Origin: Chloroflexota bacterium
GTDB lineage: Bacteria > Chloroflexota > Dehalococcoidia > GIF9 > UBA5629
Assembly: GCA_026389675.1 (NCBI GenBank)
Contig: JAPLHJ010000087.1
Coordinates: 1 to 5,054 of the forward strand
DNA length: 5,054 bases
Direction of reading: 5' to 3'
Shown: positions 1-5,054 of the stretch, piece by piece
Layout: each line of letters opens with the position of its first letter
Position numbering within the stretch: position 1 is the first letter of the stretch
Made by a program: the position numbers and the translations under genes
The notes under the pieces: generated by a model
The model's input: only the letters and a program-made list of their open reading frames with translations
Database searches by the model: none
Told to the model about the DNA's origin: nothing

Positions 1-1
1 G

Positions 2-424
2 ACCGGCACACGCGCACACGACGGCGGTACCGTTATCGTGATGGAGGGCCCCCAGTTTTCGACCAGGGCGGAATCCGAGTTGTACAGGTCGTGGGGCGCC
101 GACATTATACTGATGACCGCCCTGCCCGAAGCGAAATTGGCCCGCGAAGCGGAGATATGTTACGGCATGATGGCAATTGTCACCGACTACGACTGCTGGA
201 ACGAACTGAGTGAAACAGTTTCGGCGGAGATGGGCATATCCAACCTGAAGAAGAGCATAGGGGTGGCCAAGAAGGCGCTGCGCCACGCCATAATAAACCT
301 GCCGGTCAAAAAGGATTGCGCCTGCGGGCATGCCCTGGAAAACGCTATAATTACCGATCCCCGCTTGATCCCGCCTAAAGCGAAAGAAGACCTGAGTATT
401 ATCATTGGCAAATACATAAAGTAA
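2..424 (+). CDS. mtnP: S-methyl-5'-thioadenosine phosphorylase, C-terminal part (5' end outside window)
   Basis: The enzyme cleaves methylthioadenosine (by-product of polyamine synthesis and other SAM reactions) with phosphate to adenine and methylthioribose-1-phosphate, in the cytoplasm. The frame is open from base 2 and gives 140 residues before TAA, about half of the usual 260-290, so the N-terminal phosphate-binding part is missing. Seen: EGPQFSTRAE (fragment residues 15-24, substrate/phosphate loop), the MTALPEAKLAREAEICY block (38-54) and TDYDCW (61-66). In MTA phosphorylases the two Asp of TDYD contact the 6-amino purine base, so adenine specificity is favoured over the inosine-type enzymes that lack them. 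A GTG at 38 and ATG at 41 are internal codons, not starts, because family sequence continues upstream to the window edge. The methionine synthase gene follows after 13 nt, probably in the same transcript. Confidence 0.93.
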   Translation, partial: TGTRAHDGGTVIVMEGPQFSTRAESELYRSWGADIILMTALPEAKLAREAEICYGMMAIVTDYDCWNELSETVSAEMGISNLKKSIGVAKKALRHAIINLPVKKDCACGHALENAIITDPRLIPPKAKEDLSIIIGKYIK

Positions 425-437
425 TATATGGATAGAG

Positions 438-1460
438 ATGCAGTTAAATTTCAATTGTGCGCCCACCCTCATCGGCAGTGTACCCTACACTGACCCGGCT
501 GAGGCATGCGCTACGATAAGCAAACATCTGAAAGACCTGCCGGCCTGGCCTCAACTGCCCCGCAGGGTAAACCTGGAGAACCTGTACATTCAATACAGCG
601 AGGGCTTCCCAGGCATCGAGATCGAAAACGAAAAGATACGGGTTGAAAAAGGCGCCGGTTTCGATAATGAGCTGGAAAAGATATACACCGATGCACACGA
701 AGCTAAATCCGACCGGTGCGCGGTCAGCAAAGAGTACGCCGCCGGCCTGCATAGCTTTGCCTCGGGTCAAAAATCAAAAATTCCTTTAGCCAAGGGCCAG
801 CTTATCGGACCGGTAAGCTGGGGCTTATGTGTAACCGATCACACGGGAAAAGGCATTATCTACGACGATGCGCTGGCGGATGCAATCGGCAAGTTCTTGA
901 GATTAAAGGCAGCCTGGCAGGAGGCCTTCCTGAGTTCCATCGCCCGGCAGACCGTGATCTTTATCGATGAACCCTATCTCACTTCCCTGGGGTCTGCTTT
1001 TATAGCGCTGCCCAATGAACAGATCTCGCAGTTGATCAGCGAAGTGTTGGCAGGCATATCCGGGATCAAAGGCATCCACTGCTGCGGGTCAACCGATTGG
1101 TCACTGCTGTTGAACTTACCGGCTGATATCATCAGCTTTGACGCCTACAACTACCTTGACTCGATCCTGTGCTACCAGGACGACCTGTGCTCTTTCGTCA
1201 AAAAGGGCAAGGCCGTAGCCTGGGGCATTGTCCCCAATGATGAAGACGTATTGAGAAAAGAGTCGGTCGCTACCCTTTACGACCGCTTCTGCGACGCACT
1301 GGCGCCGCTGACCCGTGAAGGGATACCCATCCGGGACCTGGTCCGGCAAAGCATAATAACCCCGACCTGCGGCCTGGCATCTTTATCTCAAGATGCCGTG
1401 GAACAGGTATTTGAGCTGCTAAACGGTGTCTCCGGCAGGATTCGCCGGAAATACAGCTGA
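438..1460 (+). CDS. Core methionine synthase-like methyltransferase (MetE C-terminal/UROD fold, no folate domain)
   Basis: A 340-residue protein matching only the catalytic C-terminal barrel of cobalamin-independent methionine synthase. Visible landmarks: GSVPYTDP near the N-terminus (13-20), LIGPVSWGL (122-130), FIDEPYL (175-181, like the IDEP strand of MetE), IHCCG (213-217) giving the H-x-C zinc pair H214/C216, and TPTCGL (308-313) giving the third ligand C311. Full MetE (about 750 aa) needs an N-terminal domain for folate binding. Stand-alone core enzymes, described in Dehalococcoides and other Wood-Ljungdahl organisms, instead take the methyl group from a corrinoid protein and pass it to homocysteine. 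The related MtaA/CmuA methylcobamide:thiol transferases share H-x-C...C, so another thiol acceptor is possible. The position corresponding to the fourth ligand Glu of MetE appears to be Asp235. The start is ATG 438 behind a modest GGA at 430-432. The pairing with MTA phosphorylase supports a methionine role. Family call is firm; exact substrate is inferred. Confidence 0.8.
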   Translation: MQLNFNCAPTLIGSVPYTDPAEACATISKHLKDLPAWPQLPRRVNLENLYIQYSEGFPGIEIENEKIRVEKGAGFDNELEKIYTDAHEAKSDRCAVSKEYAAGLHSFASGQKSKIPLAKGQLIGPVSWGLCVTDHTGKGIIYDDALADAIGKFLRLKAAWQEAFLSSIARQTVIFIDEPYLTSLGSAFIALPNEQISQLISEVLAGISGIKGIHCCGSTDWSLLLNLPADIISFDAYNYLDSILCYQDDLCSFVKKGKAVAWGIVPNDEDVLRKESVATLYDRFCDALAPLTREGIPIRDLVRQSIITPTCGLASLSQDAVEQVFELLNGVSGRIRRKYS

Positions 1461-1475
1461 TAAAAGCAGGCTGGC

Positions 1476-1504
1476 TTGAAATTCTGAGCTACTTTAGCGA
1501 TAAT
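1476..1504 (+). promoter_or_regulatory. Sigma-70-type promoter for the lysine-rich/NTPase/archaemetzincin operon
   Basis: TTGAAA (1476-1481) and GATAAT (1499-1504) are separated by exactly 17 bp, each matching five of six consensus bases. It lies in the 89-nt gap after the methionine synthase stop and would start transcription near 1511, leaving a leader of about 40 nt before the ATG at 1550. This suggests the downstream genes are transcribed independently of the methionine genes. Sequence match only. Confidence 0.5.
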
Positions 1505-1537
1505 ACTGTACACATTCTTATTAAAAAGAGAATCAAT

Positions 1538-1543
1538 AAAGGA
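1538..1543 (+). promoter_or_regulatory. Ribosome binding site for the lysine-rich protein
   Basis: AAAGGA ends six bases before ATG 1550. It selects this start over the in-frame ATG at 1568 (residue 7), which has no comparable purine tract at the right distance. An ATG at 1545 is in another frame. Confidence 0.6.
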
Positions 1544-1549
1544 TATGAA

Positions 1550-1948
1550 ATGAACAAAAGTAAAAAAATGGCCATAATCAAACACAGGCGCAAGAGGAGG
1601 AAGTTCGAAGAGCGCCGCAGGTCTTTAGCCGTGTTGGCCGGTGAGCATAAGCCGGTTGTCAAACAACCGGTTAAGAAAGAAGTGGAAATGCCCAAACCGA
1701 TTAAGGCTATTGCCGATATGTTGAAGCCGAAGAAGGCCGCACCGGTTAAAAAAGTAGCACCCAAGAAAGAGAAACCCGTAGCTGCGAAAAAGGTCGAGGT
1801 TGTTGAAAAGGCGGAAAAACCCAAGAAAGCTCCGGTGAAAGCCAAGAAATCTGATACCGCGGTAGCACCGAAAGCAACTGAAAAGGCTGAGGCGCCCAAA
1901 AAGGCCGTGGTCAGAAAGAAGAAGCCCGAATCCGCCAAAGAGAGCTGA
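1550..1948 (+). CDS. Small lysine/alanine/proline-rich basic protein, histone H1-tail-like
   Basis: A 132-residue, extremely basic protein: by hand count 37 Lys (28%) and 8 Arg. It has two parts. Residues 11-24 form a compact Arg/Lys cluster (KHRRKRRKFEERRR). The rest, about 34-132, is low-complexity Lys/Ala/Pro/Val/Glu sequence with recurring PKK, KKAP and PVKK units, like the disordered C-terminal tails of histone H1 and bacterial H1-like proteins. No globular domain, signal peptide or membrane segment is visible. Binding to DNA, RNA or ribosomes would fit the composition, but function is not established. Its TGA stop shares one base with the ATG of the NTPase gene (TGATG), so the two are probably translationally coupled. 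It could also be a poorly conserved basic extension protein. A real gene is supported by a promoter, an RBS, the coupled stop/start and a consistent frame; compositional bias makes homology assignment unreliable. Confidence 0.72.
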   Translation: MNKSKKMAIIKHRRKRRKFEERRRSLAVLAGEHKPVVKQPVKKEVEMPKPIKAIADMLKPKKAAPVKKVAPKKEKPVAAKKVEVVEKAEKPKKAPVKAKKSDTAVAPKATEKAEAPKKAVVRKKKPESAKES

Positions 1949-2460
1949 TGGGGCAAGCTTATCTGCTCACCGGCATGCCCGGTACAGGTAAAACCACTAT
2001 CATCCGGCAGGCAATAACCCAGTCAAAGCGCAACGCCGGCGGTTTTTTCACGCAGGAGATTAGAAGCGTAGGCATACGTGAAGGCTTCCGCATCGTTACA
2101 CTTGAGGGCAAAGAGGCGGTACTTGCTCATATCGCCATAGATAGCCCGTTTCGTGTCGGAAAATACGGTGTCGATATCAGCGTCCTTGATACTATAGGAG
2201 TGGATGCCATTTATAACGCAGTTGCACACAACGACATTATTGTTATCGATGAGATCGGCAAAATGGAGCTTTTCTCTCCGCGCTTTATCACCGCGGTCCA
2301 GGATGCCATAAACAGCCCGAAAAAGGTGCTGGGAACGATAACCTTAAAACCGCATCCGCTGGCCGACACAATACGGCAAAACAGGAATATCAGGGTTACT
2401 GAACTTACCAGGCAAAACCAGAGTTTTGTTCTGGCTGAACTGATGGCCTGGCTTTCTTAG
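1948..2460 (+). CDS. THEP1-family nucleoside-triphosphatase (P-loop NTPase)
   Basis: 170 residues, the normal size for the THEP1/NTPCR family, cytoplasmic enzymes that hydrolyse ATP, GTP and other NTPs with slow turnover in vitro; the physiological substrate is unclear. Walker A is GMPGTGKTT (9-17, Lys15) right at the N-terminus. The family block GGFFTQEIR (31-39) follows, then GKYGVD (71-76), and Walker B is IIVIDEIGKMEL (97-108) with D101/E102, the DEIGKMEL signature typical of THEP1. The start ATG overlaps the lysine-rich gene's stop by one base, with AAAGAGAG just upstream inside that gene as a possible RBS. The archaemetzincin start lies seven bases after the TAG. It is therefore the middle gene of a compact operon. 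THEP1 is best known from archaea, hyperthermophilic bacteria and eukaryotes. Family assignment is strong; biological role unknown. Confidence 0.9.
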   Translation: MGQAYLLTGMPGTGKTTIIRQAITQSKRNAGGFFTQEIRSVGIREGFRIVTLEGKEAVLAHIAIDSPFRVGKYGVDISVLDTIGVDAIYNAVAHNDIIVIDEIGKMELFSPRFITAVQDAINSPKKVLGTITLKPHPLADTIRQNRNIRVTELTRQNQSFVLAELMAWLS

Positions 2461-2467
2461 CTCGGTA

Positions 2468-2986
2468 ATGGGAATCGACCTTCAACCAATCGGCGAAATA
2501 GACAGTGACGTGCTGACGGGTATATCCGCCGGCCTGGTCAGCGCTTTCGGCAACCCCGTAAGGATAAAGCCTGCCATCGGCGTCCCTGAGAGTTCCTACG
2601 TTCCGGACAGGAACCAGTACCTCGCCGACCTGATTCTCGCCGTGTTAAAAACACATCAAAAGGCAGACCGCAGGCTCCTGGGTGTGGCCGATATCAACAT
2701 TTATTCCCGGGGGCTGAACTTTGTTTTTGGGCAGGCCGATTACCACAACAGGATAGGCGTTATATCCTTGACCCTGCTCAAAGAGGAAAACTACGGATTG
2801 CCGGGAGATGCTGCGCTGCTCATAGAAAGGGCGCAAAAAGAAGCGGTACATGAGCTGGGCCACACTTTTGGATTGGGACATTGCCAGGATGGAACCTGCG
2901 TTATGCATTTCTCCAACAGTTTAATCGACACCGATGTAAAGAAGGTACATTTTTGCCGGCGCTGTCAGCCTAAATTAGGTTTATGA
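2468..2986 (+). CDS. amzA: Archaemetzincin family zinc metalloprotease
   Basis: 172 residues, the usual length of a single-domain archaemetzincin, with no signal peptide, so cytoplasmic. The N-terminus (MGIDLQPIGEID) matches family starts and supports ATG 2468. The catalytic helix and zinc site are HELGHTFGLGHC (128-139): H128, H132 and H138 bind the catalytic zinc and E129 is the general base. The family-specific continuation is complete: C139-x4-C144, M146 (Met-turn) and C163-x2-C166, which form the second, structural zinc site. HFSNSL (147-152) after the Met-turn is also typical. Every metal ligand is present, so the protein should be intact. Family members are known mainly from archaea and vertebrates and are scattered in bacteria; native substrates are unknown. 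No clear Shine-Dalgarno precedes the start, only seven bases after the NTPase stop, consistent with translational coupling. Confidence 0.93.
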   Translation: MGIDLQPIGEIDSDVLTGISAGLVSAFGNPVRIKPAIGVPESSYVPDRNQYLADLILAVLKTHQKADRRLLGVADINIYSRGLNFVFGQADYHNRIGVISLTLLKEENYGLPGDAALLIERAQKEAVHELGHTFGLGHCQDGTCVMHFSNSLIDTDVKKVHFCRRCQPKLGL

Positions 2987-3000
2987 GAAAGGCACCTAAT
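2974..3000 (+). other. Inverted repeat spanning the archaemetzincin stop codon
   Basis: ATTAGGT (2974-2980) and ACCTAAT (2994-3000) form a perfect 7-bp stem with a 13-nt loop that contains the TGA stop (2984-2986). One mismatch followed by two more pairs could lengthen it. The stem is AT-rich and no T-run follows, so it is a poor intrinsic terminator. It could be an mRNA 3'-end stabiliser, an operator, or chance. Confidence 0.3.
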
Positions 3001-3004
3001 ATAT

Positions 3005-3032
3005 TTGACAGGCGCCGGGTATCTCTTAACTT
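3005..3032 (+). promoter_or_regulatory. Weak candidate promoter for the DUF6125-like gene
   Basis: A perfect TTGACA -35 hexamer (3005-3010) lies in the 63-nt gap before the TTG start, but the candidate -10 sequences are poor. TAACTT at 3027-3032 has a 16-bp spacer and only three consensus matches; TTAAAT at 3031-3036 has a 20-bp spacer. Readthrough from the archaemetzincin operon is equally possible. Confidence 0.28.
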
Positions 3033-3039
3033 AAATTTC

Positions 3040-3044
3040 GGAGG
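3040..3044 (+). promoter_or_regulatory. Strong Shine-Dalgarno that fixes a TTG start
   Basis: GGAGG sits five bases before TTG 3050. No in-frame ATG occurs until residue 48 of the reading frame, well inside conserved-looking sequence, so this RBS decides the non-ATG start. Confidence 0.75.
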
Positions 3045-3049
3045 ATAAA

Positions 3050-3574
3050 TTGAGTAAACTGGATGACTACAGCGGTGAATTTAACCCGAACCTGAAGCCG
3101 AGTGATTTCTCCCATGAAGCCCTGGAAAAATTAATCAAAACGTATGGCCAATTGTATAAGGCACTCGACGGCTTCTGGTACCTGGCACTTATGGAAAAGT
3201 CCGGCAATGCTGAGGCTCTGGCATGTGATATAGCCGTGTGGGAGAAACTGTGCGGATACGAGATGGAAAAGATAACCAAAAACTTCTCCTTAATGAAAGC
3301 GTTTCAACTCAGCCCCTGGGCATGGAACCTTAAATGGGATTTTGAAGTGCTGGGTGACAACCACATCATATGGAAGGTCACACATTGCCCGACTGTCAAA
3401 GCGCTGGAGCGCGAAGGACGGGGCCGGGAAAATGATATCTGCAACAATGTCGAGGTCAGGTTAAACCGGCTTTACGCGTCATTTTTTAATCCCGCAATAC
3501 AGGTAAACTGCCTGAAAACCCCTCCACGCGCTGATGATAACGATTACTATTGCCGCTGGGAATTTAAATTGTGA
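3050..3574 (+). CDS. DUF6125-like conserved hypothetical protein
   Basis: 174 residues, soluble, no signal peptide or membrane segment. The overall pattern resembles what I recall of DUF6125 proteins in anaerobic bacteria and archaea: an N-terminal SGEFNPNLKPSDFS start (8-21), an aromatic segment LDGFWYLA (39-46), a second half with THCPTVKALEREGRGREND (111-129) and IC (130-131), and a C-terminal CRWEFKL (168-174). Cys and His residues that could matter for metal or substrate binding are H112, C113, C131, C154 and C168; this is inference. A distant alternative is the L-2-amino-thiazoline-4-carboxylate hydrolase-like group, which has a similar Cys/Trp ending. It begins with TTG behind a strong GGAGG. 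It follows the archaemetzincin by 63 nt, in the same direction, and no functional link is evident. A real gene is near certain; the family name is moderately sure and function unknown. Confidence 0.7.
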   Translation: MSKLDDYSGEFNPNLKPSDFSHEALEKLIKTYGQLYKALDGFWYLALMEKSGNAEALACDIAVWEKLCGYEMEKITKNFSLMKAFQLSPWAWNLKWDFEVLGDNHIIWKVTHCPTVKALEREGRGRENDICNNVEVRLNRLYASFFNPAIQVNCLKTPPRADDNDYYCRWEFKL

Positions 3575-3587
3575 GTACTTTCGTTCT

Positions 3588-3624
3588 ATTGTATTTCCTA
3601 ATTCCCGGAAATGGCATTGACAAT
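3588..3624 (+). terminator. Imperfect hairpin after the DUF6125-like gene, possible weak terminator
   Basis: ATTGT (3588-3592) can pair with ACAAT (3620-3624), and ATTTCC (3593-3598) with GGAAAT (3607-3612), leaving a seven-base bulge on the 3' side. A T-rich stretch follows (11 T in 3622-3640), starting 14 bases after the DUF6125-like stop. The stem is weak and AT-rich, and the -35 of a candidate promoter lies in its 3' arm, so the terminator reading is tentative. Confidence 0.25.
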
Positions 3625-3645
3625 TATTTACTTTTCATGTAAAGT
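3617..3645 (+). promoter_or_regulatory. Candidate sigma-70-type promoter for the secreted protease gene
   Basis: A perfect TTGACA (3617-3622) is followed after 17 bp by TAAAGT (3640-3645), four of six -10 matches. Transcription from here would give a leader of roughly 145 nt before ATG 3799, long enough for RNA-level control, although I recognise no riboswitch in it. A second weaker option is TTGTCA (3689-3694) with TAATAC (3711-3716) at 16 bp. Confidence 0.4.
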
Positions 3646-3707
3646 TATATCACAAGCGAATACCCATGCGCAGACTACCATGGCAATTTTGTCAGAATAA
3701 TGTATCG

Positions 3708-3718
3708 CTGTAATACAG
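3708..3718 (+). promoter_or_regulatory. 11-bp interrupted palindrome, possible operator
   Basis: CTGTA-A-TACAG is a perfect inverted repeat around one central base, about 80 nt upstream of the protease start. It overlaps the -10 of the weaker alternative promoter, which would suit a repressor site. It is short enough to arise by chance. The remainder of the 224-nt intergenic stretch shows no coding frame or recognised RNA. Confidence 0.22.
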
Positions 3719-3798
3719 TGCTGCAATAGATCGAAACGAGGGATAGGTATAGTCTGATATTGCGAGGATATTAAGAAGGTTTTGACACGGAAAAGAGA

Positions 3799-5054
3799 AT
3801 GAGATGTTTCGGGCTTTTCTTGGTACTCCTACTTCTGCTGTCTTCTTTTACTGTCGTGTTGCCCGAGAAAGCACTGGCAGCTGACGACGGTTCATGCGAC
3901 TCATGCCAAACAAAGCAACTTTCAGGACCTGGTACTCAACCACAACAATATCCATTCATGCATCCTTCCGAGCAAGATTTCCAAAAATTTGTGGAACGCT
4001 ATAATAGTGCCCCCAAGGCCTATGCCGATTCTCAGGTGCAGCAAAATTTTATGACCTCGCCTTATTCATCCAGCACGTCTAACAACCTTCTGAACTATTT
4101 GCAGTATTCTCCGTCTGAGCGTAATCAGGGCTCATGCGGCAACTGCTGGGCGTGGGCAGGAACCGGGGTAATGGAGATTGCATTGCAAGTTCAGAACTCA
4201 TACAAAGACCGGCTTTCCGTGCAATACATCAATTCCTGCGAATCATCGAAAATTGGAAAGACCTGCTGCTCCGCAGGATCGCTATATGATGTTGCGCATT
4301 TCTACACTGCAACCGGTAGGGCTATTCCCTGGAGCAATACTAACGCAAACTGGCAGGATGGTAGCGCATCATGCAGTACAAGTTGCAACTCTATTTCTAC
4401 AACACCTTATTACCCTATCCAATCTATAAGTGAACGCCAGATTACTACACAAGGGATTTCACAGGCAACAGCTATCTCTAACATCAAGGGAGTTCTTAAC
4501 CAAAACAAAGGCGTCTGGTTTGCCTTTTATGGGACTAACTCAGATATGAACACATTCGGCACCTTTTGGTATAATCAATCAGAGAGCATTATCTGGAGCC
4601 CTGCTTTCACCGGGGGACATGTGGTAGGACATGCCGTCCTGTGCGTCGGTTACAATGATGACGACCCCAACAATAGATATTGGATCATGCTCAACAGCTG
4701 GGGAACGGCCTACGGCAATCGACCCAACGGACTTTTCCGTCTGAATATGAACATGAACTATGACTTCAAGGACAGCTCGGGATTTAATTCTTATTACTGG
4801 CAAACACTTGACATGACCTATACAGCTCCTGCTTCCATCACCGTCACCTCACCCAACGGGGGCGAATCCTGGAATGCCGGCAGCAGCCATGCCCTCACCT
4901 GGACCTACAACAACAGCGTAAGCGACAGCTACGTCAAGATATACTACCAGAAGGGCAGCGCCACACCCGTTTCGATCGGCTATGCCCCCATAGGCAGCGC
5001 CGGCAGCGGCAGCTACAATTGGGCTATACCCTCAACTCTGTCCAGCGGCGCCGA
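3799..5054 (+). CDS. Secreted papain-family (C1A) cysteine protease with KNH-like C-terminal domain, 3' end outside window
   Basis: Open from ATG 3799 to the window end: 418 complete codons and no stop. An in-frame TAA at 3772 with no start codon between makes 3799 the first possible start; only weak purines (AAAAGAG, 3791-3797) precede it. Residues 1-27 are a signal peptide (hydrophobic 4-21, cleavage expected after ALA27), so the protein is exported. A propeptide-like segment (about 28-100) lacks an obvious ERFNIN motif. The catalytic domain has NQGSCGNCWAWA (109-120), oxyanion Gln110 and nucleophile Cys116, His278 in GHAVLCVGY and Asn299 in LNSWG: all papain active-site residues. C113 and C147/C157 correspond to papain disulfide cysteines; C33, C36, C156, C192 and C196 are further Cys. 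From about 346, SITVTSPNGGESWNAG and the later SYNWAIP match KNH/Kre9-type beta-sandwich domains common on bacterial and archaeal surface proteins; this domain is cut by the edge. Likely role: extracellular or cell-surface proteolysis. Confidence 0.92.
   Translation, partial: MRCFGLFLVLLLLLSSFTVVLPEKALAADDGSCDSCQTKQLSGPGTQPQQYPFMHPSEQDFQKFVERYNSAPKAYADSQVQQNFMTSPYSSSTSNNLLNYLQYSPSERNQGSCGNCWAWAGTGVMEIALQVQNSYKDRLSVQYINSCESSKIGKTCCSAGSLYDVAHFYTATGRAIPWSNTNANWQDGSASCSTSCNSISTTPYYPIQSISERQITTQGISQATAISNIKGVLNQNKGVWFAFYGTNSDMNTFGTFWYNQSESIIWSPAFTGGHVVGHAVLCVGYNDDDPNNRYWIMLNSWGTAYGNRPNGLFRLNMNMNYDFKDSSGFNSYYWQTLDMTYTAPASITVTSPNGGESWNAGSSHALTWTYNNSVSDSYVKIYYQKGSATPVSIGYAPIGSAGSGSYNWAIPSTLSSGA

Noticed and set aside
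444..770. 108-aa minus-strand ORF
   Set aside because: Antisense shadow of the methionine synthase-like gene, whose family motifs run continuously on the + strand.
1431..1449. TCCGGC/GCCGGA hairpin with seven-base loop, considered as a terminator
   Set aside because: It lies inside the coding region before the TGA at 1458-1460 and is not followed by a T-run; more likely incidental.
1489..1956. 155-aa minus-strand ORF with a hydrophobic Phe/Leu/Ala-rich product
   Set aside because: It is the complement of the lysine-rich gene: Lys codons AAA/AAG read as Phe/Leu on the other strand. It has no RBS and conflicts with the well-supported + strand operon.
3782..3787. TTGACA just upstream of the protease start, considered as a -35 box
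   Set aside because: A matching -10 and transcription start would fall inside the signal-peptide coding sequence, after the ATG.
3721..3798. Purine-rich leader segment considered as a riboswitch or small RNA
   Set aside because: No recognised conserved riboswitch core or convincing multi-stem structure could be drawn by eye.
4178..4429. 83-aa + strand ORF
   Set aside because: It lies in another frame within the catalytic domain of the papain-like protease, whose active-site motifs continue through it in the correct frame.
4579..4803. 74-aa minus-strand ORF
   Set aside because: Antisense to the His/Asn active-site region of the protease; no independent support.
1..5054. CRISPR arrays, tRNA/rRNA genes, insertion sequences or phage attachment sites
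   Set aside because: No regularly spaced direct repeats, tRNA-like cloverleaf, rRNA sequence, transposase motif or terminal inverted repeats were found.

Overview
The window reads as chromosomal DNA from an anaerobic bacterium, with all recognisable genes on the + strand. A core (folate-domain-less) methionine synthase, an archaemetzincin, a THEP1-type NTPase, a DUF6125-like protein and a secreted papain-like protease with a KNH-type C-terminal domain together suggest a Chloroflexota/Dehalococcoidia-like organism. This rests on recalled family distributions, not a search. Only the two terminal genes are cut by the window edges.

Layout. (1) 2-424: C-terminal half of S-methyl-5'-thioadenosine phosphorylase. 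(2) 438-1460, 13 nt downstream: a stand-alone MetE-C/UROD-fold methyltransferase, best read as a core methionine synthase. These two form a methionine/SAM sulfur-metabolism unit. (3) After an 89-nt gap with a good sigma-70-like promoter comes a tight three-gene run. It holds a very lysine-rich 132-aa protein (1550-1948), a THEP1-like P-loop NTPase whose start codon overlaps the preceding stop (1948-2460), and an archaemetzincin zinc protease seven bases later (2468-2986). (4) 3050-3574: a DUF6125-like protein starting at TTG behind a strong Shine-Dalgarno. (5) A 224-nt intergenic stretch with a promoter-like sequence, an imperfect hairpin and an 11-bp palindrome. (6) 3799-5054: a secreted papain-family cysteine protease that stays open to the window end. 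It has a signal peptide, the full Gln/Cys/His/Asn active site and the beginning of a KNH/Kre9-like beta-sandwich domain.

How the genes relate. Genes 1-2 share methionine chemistry: one clears methylthioadenosine made from SAM, the other remakes methionine from homocysteine. The lysine-rich/THEP1/archaemetzincin run looks like one translationally coupled operon. No common pathway is known to me, and it is the best candidate here for an undescribed association. The protease is a separate, exported product with its own upstream region. No RNA genes, CRISPR arrays, insertion sequences or phage genes were seen.
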